Source: an uncultured Hyphomicrobium sp. (GTDB lineage: Bacteria; Pseudomonadota; Alphaproteobacteria; Rhizobiales; Hyphomicrobiaceae). From it: 64,000 bases of DNA. The notes beneath the pieces were generated by a model, which was not told where the DNA came from, searched no databases, and worked only from the letters and a program-made list of their open reading frames with translations. Shown here one piece after another: positions 44,847 to 53,741 of the stretch. The stretch's first letter is position 1; every line of letters begins with the position of its first letter. The stretch covers positions 62,001 to 126,000 of the forward strand of contig NZ_CADEFI010000003.1 in assembly GCF_902826555.1 (NCBI RefSeq), read 5' to 3'. Both the position numbers and the translations under genes were made by a program.

Positions 44847-45724
44847 TCGCCCACGTCGCACAGGCTGACGAGCAACGCGGACGCGTCGTGCTGTGGCTCG
44901 GTGCGGCCGGCGAAGCACAGGATACGGCCGTCGAAGCGGCGGTGCGCCTGGCGCAGGCATTCGAATCCGAAATCGAGAGTGTGTTCATCGAGGATCGTCA
45001 GCTGTTCGATCTCGCGGAGCTGCCGTTCGCGCGCGAAATTCCTCTGTCGGGCCGCGGCAGCCGGACCATGTCGCGCGACGCGCTGGCGCGGGACATGCGC
45101 GCACACGCGTCTGCGCTGCAGCGGAACGTGCTCGACCGCGCCAAAGCAGCGGACGTGAAAGCGCAAGCCCGCATCGTGCGCGACGAGCCGGTGAAGGCGC
45201 TGGCCGACGTCTGCGCCGAGAACGGGCCTTGGAATGTGGTCACCGTCGGGTCTGCCGTGCGCAATGGCACTGCGACCGGACACAACGGCGCCAGCCTCGC
45301 GGAGCTGTTCGAGAGCGTCCATGGGACGACCGGCATCGTCGTCGCCGGTTCGAGGGCGCGGCGGACGAGCGGGCCCGTTATCGCCGTCGTCGAGGAGCTG
45401 GATCGTGTCGTCCCCATGATGCGTGCCGCCGAGCGCATCGCCACCGCGACGGGGGGCGACGCCCGACTCTGGCTGCTCGAGCACGACGAGGCGCGGCAGG
45501 ACTGGATCGAAGGCCAGATCCGCCTCGCGCTCGGCAATACGCCCGGCGTCAATTTCGAGGTGGTGGACATGTCGGTCAATACGCCGCGGAGCGTTGCCGG
45601 TATGATGCGCCGCGCGGGAGCCGGATTCGTCATTACCCGCTTCGGCGGCATGCTGGCCCGGCGCCAGCAGGATGTGGCTCCGTTCGCCGAGCTCATCGAC
45701 GGGCCGCTGTTCCTGGTGCGCTGA
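44843..45724 (+). CDS. Universal-stress-like protein coupled to the Lon-like protease
   Basis: A 293-residue cytoplasmic protein. Two alpha/beta halves can be seen: VVLWLGAAGEAQDTAVEAAVRLAQ...ESVFIEDRQLFDLAELPFAREI and VIAVVEELDRVVPMMRAAERIA. This hints at tandem USP-like folds. The classical USP nucleotide motif (GxxGxxxxxxG-S) is not obvious. The ATGA overlap with the protease gene suggests a shared job, perhaps as adaptor or substrate selector, which is inference. There is no signal peptide. Confidence 0.65.
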   Translation: MIAHVAQADEQRGRVVLWLGAAGEAQDTAVEAAVRLAQAFESEIESVFIEDRQLFDLAELPFAREIPLSGRGSRTMSRDALARDMRAHASALQRNVLDRAKAADVKAQARIVRDEPVKALADVCAENGPWNVVTVGSAVRNGTATGHNGASLAELFESVHGTTGIVVAGSRARRTSGPVIAVVEELDRVVPMMRAAERIATATGGDARLWLLEHDEARQDWIEGQIRLALGNTPGVNFEVVDMSVNTPRSVAGMMRRAGAGFVITRFGGMLARRQQDVAPFAELIDGPLFLVR

Positions 45725-45799
45725 TTTCGGCGCAGGCGAGGCTTGCCCGGCTCCTCTCCAGTCGCTACCTAGCTCGCACATTCAGCTGGAAACGCGAGC

Positions 45800-46687
45800 A
45801 TGCCGGAGCTTCCCGAGGTTGAAACGGTGCGCATGGGCCTCGAGCCGGTGCTGCTCGGGGCGACGTTCGCACGCGTCGCGATCAACCGGGCCGACCTCCG
45901 CTTTCCGTTTCCGGAGAACTTCGCCAAGCGGCTCGCGGGCTCACGCGTGCTCAGCCTCGAACGGCGCGCCAAGTATCTGCTCGCCCATCTTTCCAGCGAT
46001 GAAGCTCTTCTCATGCACCTTGGCATGACCGGGCGCTTTCACGTGCAGCGGCCGGGCGACAACGCTCCGCACCTGCTCGGCGACTACGAATACGAGACGG
46101 ATGTCACGCCGAAGCACCAGCATGCGGTGTTCGAAATGCGGGGCGGCGGACGCGTCACCTATGCGGATCCGCGCCGGTTCGGTTACATGCTGCTGATCCC
46201 GGAGTCGGAACTCGCCCAGCATCCCATGATGCGCGGGCTCGGTGTGGAACCGCTTTCGGACGCGCTCACGGCGGACTACCTCGCCCAGCGCGCCGTCGGA
46301 CGGCGGAGCGACCTCAAGGCTTTTCTCATGGACCAGCGCATCGTCGCCGGCCTTGGCAACATCTACGTGTGCGAGGCACTGTTCCACGCCGGCCTCAAGC
46401 CGACACGGACGGCCTCGGCTCTCGCGACACGGGGAGGCAAGCCCGCCCCGCACGCGGCCCGGCTCGTCGCCGGAATCAAGAGCGTGCTCACCGCGGCCAT
46501 TGCCGCCGGCGGCTCGACGCTGCGCGACTACAGGCAGGCGGACGGCAGCAGCGGTGCCTTTCAAAATACCTTCAAGGTCTATGGGCGCGAGGGCGAGCCT
46601 TGCATGAGGCCCTCTTGCCGAGGCACTGTTAAACGCGTCGTGCAGGGCGGGCGATCCAGCTTCTTCTGCCCGGTTTGCCAGCACTGA
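45800..46687 (+). CDS. mutM: Formamidopyrimidine-DNA glycosylase
   Basis: The enzyme removes 8-oxoguanine and nicks the DNA by beta,delta-elimination. The 295-residue protein starts [10 protein letters not shown], with the catalytic Pro2 and Glu3 exposed after Met removal. It keeps Lys in RRAKYLLAH, the void-filling LGMTGRF, the helix-two-turn-helix [13 protein letters not shown], and a C-terminal zinc finger with Cys in CMRPSC and FCPVC. It is followed by an enoyl-CoA hydratase gene after 14 bases, a linkage common in Hyphomicrobiales. Confidence 0.96.
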   Translation: MPELPEVETVRMGLEPVLLGATFARVAINRADLRFPFPENFAKRLAGSRVLSLERRAKYLLAHLSSDEALLMHLGMTGRFHVQRPGDNAPHLLGDYEYETDVTPKHQHAVFEMRGGGRVTYADPRRFGYMLLIPESELAQHPMMRGLGVEPLSDALTADYLAQRAVGRRSDLKAFLMDQRIVAGLGNIYVCEALFHAGLKPTRTASALATRGGKPAPHAARLVAGIKSVLTAAIAAGGSTLRDYRQADGSSGAFQNTFKVYGREGEPCMRPSCRGTVKRVVQGGRSSFFCPVCQH

Positions 46688-46701
46688 AAGGCGGACACTC
46701 C

Positions 46702-47475
46702 ATGGCTTACGAGACGATCCTCACCGAAACGCGCGGGCGCGTGGGTCTCATAACTCTCAATCGTCCCCAGGCGCTCAATGCGTTGAACGATCAATTGATC
46801 GGGGAGCTGAACCTGGCGCTCGACGCGTTCGAGACGGACGAAAACATCGGCGCCATTGTCGTCACGGGATCGGAGAAGGCTTTCGCGGCCGGTGCCGACA
46901 TCAAGGAGATGCAGGCCAAAACCTACATGGAGGCCTACAAGAGCGATTTCATCGCCAGCTGGGAGCGCATCAGCCGCTGCCGCAAGCCGACCATTGCTGC
47001 CGTTTCTGGATTCGCGCTCGGAGGCGGGTGCGAGCTTGCCATGAGCTGCGATCTCATCCTGGCTTCGGACACCGCCAAGTTCGGACAGCCGGAGATCAAG
47101 CTCGGCATCATGCCGGGTGCCGGCGGTACGCAGCGGCTGATCCGCGCGGTCGGCAAATCCAAGGCCATGGAGCTCTGCCTGACCGGACGCCTCATGGATG
47201 CAGCGGAAGCCGAGCGGGCCGGACTCGTGGCGCGGATCGTGCCGGCCGCCGATCTGGTGGCGGATGCGCTCAAGACGGCCGAGACCATCGCCTCGATGTC
47301 GCTCACGGCGGCGATGATGACCAAGGACTGCGTGAACCGGGCCTACGAGATGACCCTCGCCGAGGGCATCCGCTACGAGCGCCGCACGTTCCACGCCATG
47401 TTCGCGACGGAAGACCAGAAAGAGGGCATGGCCGCATTCACGGAGAAGCGGCGGGCGGCATTCAAGAACCGGTAG
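46702..47475 (+). CDS. Enoyl-CoA hydratase
   Basis: A crotonase-fold enzyme of 257 residues that hydrates trans-2-enoyl-CoA in beta-oxidation. The oxyanion-hole segments are [10 protein letters not shown] and [13 protein letters not shown]. The two catalytic Glu residues are in GGGCELAM and [19 protein letters not shown]. The ATG at 46702 follows AAAGGCGGAC. It is 14 bases after mutM. Its last 14 bases overlap the convergent membrane-protein gene. The usual downstream rpsT-dnaA is absent here. Confidence 0.94.
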   Translation: MAYETILTETRGRVGLITLNRPQALNALNDQLIGELNLALDAFETDENIGAIVVTGSEKAFAAGADIKEMQAKTYMEAYKSDFIASWERISRCRKPTIAAVSGFALGGGCELAMSCDLILASDTAKFGQPEIKLGIMPGAGGTQRLIRAVGKSKAMELCLTGRLMDAAEAERAGLVARIVPAADLVADALKTAETIASMSLTAAMMTKDCVNRAYEMTLAEGIRYERRTFHAMFATEDQKEGMAAFTEKRRAAFKNR

Positions 47476-48103
47476 AGCGGGTCTGCGTCACGGCGGACAT
47501 CAGACACAGGGCGATGATGGCGAAGCCACCCCAGAGGAACACCTCGTTGGCCGCCCAGTCGCCCTTTGTCGTCGCGAGCTTGTCGGTACCGATAAGATAG
47601 ACGAGGCCACCCGCTGCGGCGAGCCCGTGAGAGGCGGTCAGGATCAGCGGCGGAACGCTGAGGTTGTTCCTGCGGTCAAGCCGCGCCCCGTAGACGCCGA
47701 GGCAAGCTGCGAAGAGAGCGGCGCCCAAGCCGTACTGAAAGGAATGGCGCCAGGCGAGGTCCGAAAGAGAGTAGACGGCAAACAGTGCGGAGGCGCCCCA
47801 GGCGTAGACCAGCGCCGCCAGCCAGACATTGCACCTCAACGCCTCACGGACGGAAACCCCTCCGTCCTGCCGCGCCGCGACACCGGTGGTCTTGGACCAG
47901 AGCGGTGCGTTGACGCCCAAGCCGGTGCCGACGACCAGCGCCACGAGGAGTCCGGCCGCCAATGACGGAAGAAACTGATCGCCGCGGCCAGCTCCGAGCA
48001 CCATCATGGTGATGCTCAACGCCGATGCGAGCAGCAGCCACGGCAGCAACGGCCGCAGCGAGATTCCCGGCGCGTACGAACGCCCATGCGGATCGATGCT
48101 CAT
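47462..48103 (-). CDS. Multi-span membrane protein, paralog A
   Basis: A 213-residue integral membrane protein with about six hydrophobic helices and no motif that names a family. Its last helix region, [21 protein letters not shown], resembles SDWAGNGIFLFGAVALALV of the gene just upstream. Both also share a WGASALF/WGAAALV stretch, so they are probably diverged tandem copies. The ATG at 48103 is preferred; an in-frame TTG at 48142 would overlap the other gene. The function is unknown. Confidence 0.7.
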   Translation of the reverse strand: MSIDPHGRSYAPGISLRPLLPWLLLASALSITMMVLGAGRGDQFLPSLAAGLLVALVVGTGLGVNAPLWSKTTGVAARQDGGVSVREALRCNVWLAALVYAWGASALFAVYSLSDLAWRHSFQYGLGAALFAACLGVYGARLDRRNNLSVPPLILTASHGLAAAGGLVYLIGTDKLATTKGDWAANEVFLWGGFAIIALCLMSAVTQTRSTGS

Positions 48104-48116
48104 GTGAGCTTCTTCA

Positions 48117-48710
48117 CTAGGAGGAATTTTTCTTACCGTCAATCAACGCGTGCGCAGAAACCAGAGCCAAGGCCACGGCACCAAACAGAAAAATGCCATT
48201 GCCGGCCCAGTCGCTGTCGGTCGCGAAAAAGATCTCCTTGTCCGGATCGACAGCGAGACCGATGAGGGTCGCGATCATACCGACGAGCTGGCCGATCCCG
48301 AGATAGCGTCCGAGACGCAGAAGCGTAGCGTCGTCGCGACCCTTGGCAGCGTCTTTGGCAAGGAGGGCCGAAAAGCCGAGACAGAGGAGCCCTGCGCCAG
48401 CAAAGGCAGCCGAGAAATGCGTCCACTCGCGCCACGAAAGCACGAGGACGTAGACCAACACCAGTGCAGCCGCGCCCCATAGCCAGATCAGGCCCATGGC
48501 GCGGGCCGTCGCGCTTTCGATGGCGCTCTTTGCAGCGCCTGCGCGTGTGAGCGCGCGGCGCTCGCTGATGCCGACCGCGGCCAGCAGCAGGTTTACGAAC
48601 CCCGCCGATGCCAGAAGGCCCGGCGGCAGCTTTTCGCCGGCGGAGAAAACAACACCGGCAAGCCCGAGCGCCATGAGCAGGCCCAGGCCGAGAACAGAAT
48701 GAATTGTCAT
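48117..48710 (-). CDS. Multi-span membrane protein, paralog B
   Basis: A 197-residue integral membrane protein with about six helices. It is related to the next gene through SDWAGNGIFLFGAVALAL and the preceding GIGQLVGMIATLIGLAVD, and is 13 bases upstream of it in one transcript. The charged loop DPDKEIFFATDSDWAGN probably faces one side of the membrane. The family and function are not recognised. It lies between argF and the enoyl-CoA hydratase. Confidence 0.7.
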   Translation of the reverse strand: MTIHSVLGLGLLMALGLAGVVFSAGEKLPPGLLASAGFVNLLLAAVGISERRALTRAGAAKSAIESATARAMGLIWLWGAAALVLVYVLVLSWREWTHFSAAFAGAGLLCLGFSALLAKDAAKGRDDATLLRLGRYLGIGQLVGMIATLIGLAVDPDKEIFFATDSDWAGNGIFLFGAVALALVSAHALIDGKKNSS

Positions 48711-48832
48711 AGGAAAGCGTCCCTTCCTTCCCCGAAGCGTGTCAGGTCCCCGGCTGCTCTTACAGCACCTTTTGCTGCCAGGGGGAAGGACGGTGGGCCC
48801 CTACGGCGCTCGTTGGTTCCCAGGCCCTATTG

Positions 48833-49768
48833 TCAGTTGGTGCCCAGGCACCACGCGAGAATGGCCTTCTGGGCGTGCAGGCGGTTCTCGGCCTCGTCGA
48901 AGACCACGGACTGAGGCCCTTCGAGCACATCGTCCGTGACCTCGTTGCCGCGGTAAGCCGGCAGGCAATGCATGAAGATCGCGCCCTTGTTGGCCTTGGC
49001 CATCAAGGCTGCATCGACACCGTAAGGCTTCAAGAGCTGCTTCCTGCGCGCGCCGTCGGTGTCACCCATCGAGACCCAGGTGTCGGTGACGATGCAATCG
49101 ACGCCCCGCACGGCCTTCGCGGGGTCCGTCGTGATGGTGACGTTGGCCTTTTCACGGCGCACCCAGTCTACAATGGCGTCGCTGGGGCGAAGCGCTTCGG
49201 GGCAGGCGACACGCAGCTCGAAGCCGAATTTGGCGGCGGCCTGCATCCACGAGGCGGCGACGTTGTTGCCGTCGCCGACCCACGCCACGGAGCGGCCCTT
49301 AATGGGACCGACGCTCTCCTCGAAGGTCATGATGTCGGCCATGATCTGACAGGGGTGCGTCTTGTCGGTCAGGCCATTGATGACCGGGACGTTGGCGTGC
49401 CTGGCAAGATCGAGGAGCGTCTGATGGGAATTGGCGCGGATCATGATCGCGTCGGCGTAGCGCGACAGAACGCGGGCCGTGTCGGCGATGCTCTCGCCGC
49501 GGCCGAGCTGCAGGTCGTTCTGGTTCAGCATGATGGTCTGGCCACCGAGCTGGCGCATGGCGACATCGAAGGAAACGCGCGTGCGCGTCGACGGCTTCTC
49601 GAAGATCAGCACCAGCACATCGTCCTCGATGCCCTTCGGCTTCAACTTCGCGGGCACGCGCTTGCCGGCTTTTTTCATGGCGTGCGCATTGTCGATAATG
49701 CGACGCAGGGTCTTGGCATCAATCTCGTCGAGATCGAGAAAATGTCGAATAGCGGTAGCTTTTGCCAT
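48833..49768 (-). CDS. argF: Ornithine carbamoyltransferase
   Basis: The enzyme makes citrulline from ornithine and carbamoyl phosphate. It has the carbamoyl-phosphate loop [17 protein letters not shown], the ornithine-site DTWVSMGD and [13 protein letters not shown]. The ATG at 49768 gives 311 residues, the usual length. A TTG at 49804 overlapping the argD stop is also in frame but would add an odd N-terminus. It directly follows argD, as in many alphaproteobacteria. Confidence 0.96.
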   Translation of the reverse strand: MAKATAIRHFLDLDEIDAKTLRRIIDNAHAMKKAGKRVPAKLKPKGIEDDVLVLIFEKPSTRTRVSFDVAMRQLGGQTIMLNQNDLQLGRGESIADTARVLSRYADAIMIRANSHQTLLDLARHANVPVINGLTDKTHPCQIMADIMTFEESVGPIKGRSVAWVGDGNNVAASWMQAAAKFGFELRVACPEALRPSDAIVDWVRREKANVTITTDPAKAVRGVDCIVTDTWVSMGDTDGARRKQLLKPYGVDAALMAKANKGAIFMHCLPAYRGNEVTDDVLEGPQSVVFDEAENRLHAQKAILAWCLGTN

Positions 49769-49800
49769 GGCCTGCGGCCGGCTCCAGTCCGGGTTTGAGC

Positions 49801-51045
49801 TCAAGTTTTGGATTTGGAAACGTGGGCGAGGGCGCGCGACAGGCGCTCGATGCCCTCGCTGATCTCGTGATCGGCGACGATGAGAGGCGGAATAATGCGG
49901 ACGACGCTGTCGCCGGCGCCGACGACGAGCAGGCGCTCACCGAGAGCCGCCGCGACGACATCCGCCGGCGCTGCATCGATCTTGATGCCAGCGAGCAGAC
50001 CCTGGCCGCGCACTTCGACGACCAGATCCGGGAACTGATCCTTGAGGCGGGCCAAACCCTGGCGCAAACGCAGCGCCTTCTGCTGTACGCCTTCGAGGAA
50101 ACCAGGCTCGAGCACGACGTCGAGCACAGCCTCGCCGACAGCGGTCGCAAGCGGGTTGCCGCCAAACGTGGAGCCGTGGGTGCCGGGCGTCAGCCCCGCG
50201 GCCGCAGCCTCCGTCGCCAGCACGGCGCCGAGAGGAAAGCCGCCGCCGATGCCCTTCGCCACGGCCATGATGTCCGGCGTGATGCCGGCCCACTCATGGG
50301 AGAACAACTTGCCCGAGCGGCCGACGCCGGTCTGCACCTCGTCAAGGACGAGCAGGATGCCGGCTTCGTCGCAGAGCGCGCGCAGCCCTTTGAGATAGTC
50401 GGAAGAGCCGACCTGCACGCCGCCCTCGCCTTGGACGGGCTCGACCATGACGGCCGCGGTCTCCGGCCCGACGGCGGCGCGTAAAGCATCGAGATCGCCG
50501 TAGGGGACGTGGTCGAAGCCCGGGGCCTCGGGGCCGAAGCCTTCGAGATATTTCGGATTTCCGGCGGCGGCGAGGGTCGCCAGCGTGCGGCCATGGAAAG
50601 CGCCGGTGCAGGTGACGATGCGGGTGCGCTCGGGGCGGCCGGCGACGTAGTGGAAGCGGCGCGCGGCCTTGATGGCGCCCTCGCAGGCCTCGGCGCCCGA
50701 ATTGCAGAAAAACACCTTGTCGGCAAACGTCGCGGCAACGAGGCGCTCGGCGAGCTTTTCCTGACCGGCGACGCGATAGAGGTTCGACGTGTGCCAAAGC
50801 TTGCCGGCCTGCTCCGTCAATGCGGCGACCAGGCGGGGGTGCGCGTGACCCAGGGCATTGACGGCAATACCGGATCCGAAGTCCAGGTACCGCTCGCCGG
50901 CTTCCGTCTCGAGCCAGGCGCCCTCGCCCTTGGCAAAGACGATGTTCTGCCGGCCGTACGTGCCCATGACCGCAGGCGACGGGCCCTTGGAAGTGCCCGT
51001 TTTTGCGGCGGTCGAGGCTGTGAGGGGTTTGGACATGGTGCCCAT
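49801..51045 (-). CDS. argD: Acetylornithine aminotransferase
   Basis: A PLP-dependent class III transaminase of the arginine pathway, about 414 residues. Landmarks are [43 protein letters not shown], the PLP Asp in [15 protein letters not shown] and the Schiff-base Lys in [21 protein letters not shown] is four bases before the ATG at 51045; the ATG at 51036 is also possible. The long ~640-base region upstream is shared with divergent gcrA. Confidence 0.94.
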   Translation of the reverse strand: MGTMSKPLTASTAAKTGTSKGPSPAVMGTYGRQNIVFAKGEGAWLETEAGERYLDFGSGIAVNALGHAHPRLVAALTEQAGKLWHTSNLYRVAGQEKLAERLVAATFADKVFFCNSGAEACEGAIKAARRFHYVAGRPERTRIVTCTGAFHGRTLATLAAAGNPKYLEGFGPEAPGFDHVPYGDLDALRAAVGPETAAVMVEPVQGEGGVQVGSSDYLKGLRALCDEAGILLVLDEVQTGVGRSGKLFSHEWAGITPDIMAVAKGIGGGFPLGAVLATEAAAAGLTPGTHGSTFGGNPLATAVGEAVLDVVLEPGFLEGVQQKALRLRQGLARLKDQFPDLVVEVRGQGLLAGIKIDAAPADVVAAALGERLLVVGAGDSVVRIIPPLIVADHEISEGIERLSRALAHVSKSKT

Positions 51046-51683
51046 CCCACTCCCCAAAAATGACGAAAGCCGCCCTTTCGGCGGCCGCGGAAGCAGGGGT
51101 GATACGCGCGCCGGGTAGTAAAGTCAACGGATCCGGCGCGTTGCGCGGTCCGAAAGCGCGAGGTCTCTATCCGGACTCCGCAGCCGGCGGCGGCGCCCCG
51201 CAAATCCCAGATGCTGCCCCGGCCATCTTTGCGCCTCGGGAAGCGGGAATAATGTCGGGGAAAGTCGCGGCAGGCCATTCTTCCTGAGCTCCCGCGACTC
51301 AGTCTGTGGCGAAGCAGCCACGCGTCCCCTGTCAATGGCCTCGTTTACGTGGGGCCTGCTTGTACAAGAAAATCAAGTTATTGTAGGTTAACAGGGTCCA
51401 GACACGACATGTCGCGTTGTAGCGCGGCGGTCATGGTGTTGCCGGTTACCCGACCGGCCTTTTGTTCGTCTGGTGTGCGTTCGGACCTCAGTATCAGCGG
51501 TTTTGCTCCGCCGGTCCGCTCTAGTTCCCGCGTCATCTTCAGTTCGCGTTGCGAGCAGGGTGTGGCTCTGTTCACGCTTGGCGTGTGTTTTCCGCCGAAG
51601 CGTGGTCCCGCCGCCCTCTTCCTTGCGCGCCTGCCTGTCTGGGTCTTCGGCCCGGAAGGCTCATGCTTTGAGGAGCACCGACT
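51046..51683. other. Long divergent region between argD and gcrA
   Basis: About 640 bases with no convincing gene. A GACTC site (51296-51300), a target of the cell-cycle methylase CcrM, lies about 390 bases before gcrA. A TTAAC half-site occurs near 51388. The 300 bases directly before gcrA contain many stop-free frames but no recognisable product, so gcrA may have a long untranslated leader. Confidence 0.4.
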
Positions 51684-52241
51684 ATGGCCTGGAACGACGA
51701 ACGGGTTGAGCTCTTGAAGAAGCTGTGGTCCGAAGGACTCAGCGCGAGCCAGATCGCCGGACGTCTCGGCGGGGTAACGCGCAATGCCGTCATCGGCAAG
51801 GTCCATCGGCTCGGTCTTTCGGGACGCGCCACCACCTCGCGCATGAAATCGCACCGCCCGCGCGCTCGCGCTGCCGCCACCGCACGGCGCATGCAGCAGA
51901 CCAAGCGCTTCGCGCCGCAGGGCAATCCTGCGCTGCGCAACCTCTTCCAGCCGGAGGCCGAACCGTTCGTGCCGTCGGTCGAAGAACTTGTCATTCCGCT
52001 CAAGGAGCGGCGCACGATCCAGACGCTCACCGAGTGCTCCTGCCGCTGGCCGATCGGCGACCCGCAGGCGGAGGACTTCCACTTCTGCGGCAAGAACAAA
52101 GTCACCGGACTGCCGTATTGCGAGTTTCATGCGCGCCGCGCGTTCCAGCCGCCGCAGCCGCGCCGCCGCGAGCGCGAGATCGCCGAGCCCCGGATTCCGG
52201 CGCTCGCCCGCGCCTCGGGCAAGGAGCCTGCGGACGTCTAA
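51684..52241 (+). CDS. gcrA: Cell-cycle regulator GcrA
   Basis: GcrA is a sigma-70 cofactor that activates promoters carrying CcrM-methylated GANTC. The 185-residue protein begins MAWNDERVELLKKLWSEGLS, followed by the helix-turn-helix ASQIAGRLGGVTRNAVIGKVHRLGL. A basic linker and the C-terminal RNA-polymerase-binding part CRWPIGDPQAEDFHFCG...YCEFHARRA with conserved Cys and His follow. GAGGAG is eight bases before the ATG. A strong terminator follows the stop. Its presence supports the alphaproteobacterial assignment. Confidence 0.96.
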   Translation: MAWNDERVELLKKLWSEGLSASQIAGRLGGVTRNAVIGKVHRLGLSGRATTSRMKSHRPRARAAATARRMQQTKRFAPQGNPALRNLFQPEAEPFVPSVEELVIPLKERRTIQTLTECSCRWPIGDPQAEDFHFCGKNKVTGLPYCEFHARRAFQPPQPRRREREIAEPRIPALARASGKEPADV

Positions 52242-52270
52242 GCCGCATATTCACATCGGTTCTACGGGGG

Positions 52271-52317
52271 GAAGGCCGGGCGCTCCGGGGGGTGCGTCCG
52301 GCCTTCAATTTTTTTCG
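52271..52317 (+). terminator. Intrinsic terminator of gcrA
   Basis: GAAGGCCGG pairs with CCGGCCTTC and the stem continues inwards with a G-T and three G-C pairs. It is followed by AATTTTTTTC. The stem and T-run are on the gcrA strand, and the T-run ends just before the convergent DUF2244 stop. Confidence 0.9.
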
Positions 52318-52321
52318 GCGA

Positions 52322-52819
52322 TCAGGCGGAAAAGGTGGAGCGAGCGTCGCTCAACGCGCGCGACAGCGCCTGAGCGAAGTCGCGACGCTCGTCGTCGTTG
52401 AGGAGGCGGCCGAACTCCAACTCCCGGCCGTGGGACGCAAGCTTCAGGTGGTTGCCGCCGTCGTGGCGCTCCGTGAACAGCACGCGCACCCAATACGGGT
52501 TGAACTCAAAGCTCTCGGCCTTTCCCGAGGCCGAGACCTGTCTCAGGATCAGCGTGCTCGGCGTCAGCTCGACCAGCTCGTAAGCGCGGGCGGCCCGGTA
52601 GTTGAGCTTGAAGGCGATATAGACAAGCAGGACATCGAGGCCGAAGAAGCCCATCACAGGCCACGCCCCCATCATCAGGAACACCATTCCCGAAACGAAG
52701 CTCACGCTGCCGATGGCGACCATCAGGATCAGGAACCCCTTGGGCGGCAACGAGCGATGAGGGTGGAGAATGGCGCGAAACACGCTCGCGTCAGGGGCTT
52801 GTGGTCCGCTATCGTTCAT
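52322..52819 (-). CDS. DUF2244 family membrane protein
   Basis: A 165-residue protein with two adjacent transmembrane helices (about residues 28-70), then a soluble domain. The DUF2244 signature is seen in FNPYWVRVLF and LASHGRELEFGRLLNDDERRDFAQAL. The domain is often linked to respiratory or envelope genes; the function is unknown. It is divergent from nth with 27 bases between the start codons. Confidence 0.9.
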   Translation of the reverse strand: MNDSGPQAPDASVFRAILHPHRSLPPKGFLILMVAIGSVSFVSGMVFLMMGAWPVMGFFGLDVLLVYIAFKLNYRAARAYELVELTPSTLILRQVSASGKAESFEFNPYWVRVLFTERHDGGNHLKLASHGRELEFGRLLNDDERRDFAQALSRALSDARSTFSA

Positions 52820-52846
52820 GTCTCGAGCCTACCTTCAGGACGCATC

Positions 52847-53575
52847 TTGTCAAAGCGCATCTCCCCAGCCCAGCGTTCCACCGCCGCACCCAGGCTCGCG
52901 CTCCGCAAGCCGGGACCTCGATCCGGGCGCAGCGGGAGGGGGCTGTCGACCGCTGAAATCCAAGAGATTTTCCGGCGCTTCGCCGAGGCCAATCCTGAGC
53001 CGAAGGGCGAGCTCGAACATTCGAACCCGTTCACGCTCGTGGTGGCCGTGGTGCTTTCGGCGCAGGCGACCGACGCGGGGGTCAACAAAGCGACGCGGGC
53101 GCTGTTCCAGAAGGCCGACACACCGCAAAAGATGCTGGCGCTCGGAGAGGATGCGGTGCGCGAGCACATCAAATCGATCGGCCTCTTTCGTGCCAAGGCG
53201 AAGAACGTGATCCTGCTCAGCGACAAGCTCATCCGCGAGTTCGGGGGCGTGGTGCCGCAGGATCGCGACGCTCTCGAAACGCTGCCCGGCGTCGGGCGCA
53301 AGACCGCCAACGTGGTGATGAACGTCGCTTTCGGTGCGCCCACCATGGCCGTCGACACGCATGTCCTGCGCGTGTCGAACCGCATCGGCCTTTCGGCCGG
53401 CAAAACGCCGCTGGCGGTGGAGGCGGACCTGCTGGCCAAGGTGCCGGCCGAGTACGGCGTGCGTGCCCATCACTGGCTGATCCTGCACGGCCGCTATGTG
53501 TGCAAGGCGCGGAAGCCCTCGTGTCCCACGTGCCTGATCCGCGACATCTGCCGGTTTCCCGACAAGACGCTCTGA
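52847..53575 (+). CDS. nth: Endonuclease III
   Basis: A DNA glycosylase/AP lyase for oxidised pyrimidines. The helix-hairpin-helix is LPGVGRKTANVV with the catalytic Lys, and the catalytic Asp is in AVDTHVLRVSNR. A 4Fe-4S cluster is bound by C-x6-C-x2-C-x5-C at the end (CKARKPSCPTCLIRDIC). No ATG exists before the conserved core. The TTG at 52847, with CAGGA nine bases upstream, gives 242 residues and is the best start. A basic N-terminal extension of about 30 residues precedes the core. Confidence 0.93.
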   Translation: MSKRISPAQRSTAAPRLALRKPGPRSGRSGRGLSTAEIQEIFRRFAEANPEPKGELEHSNPFTLVVAVVLSAQATDAGVNKATRALFQKADTPQKMLALGEDAVREHIKSIGLFRAKAKNVILLSDKLIREFGGVVPQDRDALETLPGVGRKTANVVMNVAFGAPTMAVDTHVLRVSNRIGLSAGKTPLAVEADLLAKVPAEYGVRAHHWLILHGRYVCKARKPSCPTCLIRDICRFPDKTL

Positions 53576-53741
53576 ACAGATCGCGCGCTCATTCCGAGTG
53601 CGCTTAAGCTCTCGTCAACCACTGATCCAAACTTTTCGTTCGCCGGCGGCACGATTCATATCCTCATTACCGGCGGTCCTTTAGAGTTTGCAGGATTGTA
53701 CAGCACCCTTTGCATCTGCTTCCCCTGGAGTCGGCACGCGT

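Noticed and set aside
51349..51717. 122-codon frame in front of gcrA
   Set aside because: It overlaps the gcrA start, and its product is Ser/Arg-rich without a ribosome binding site.
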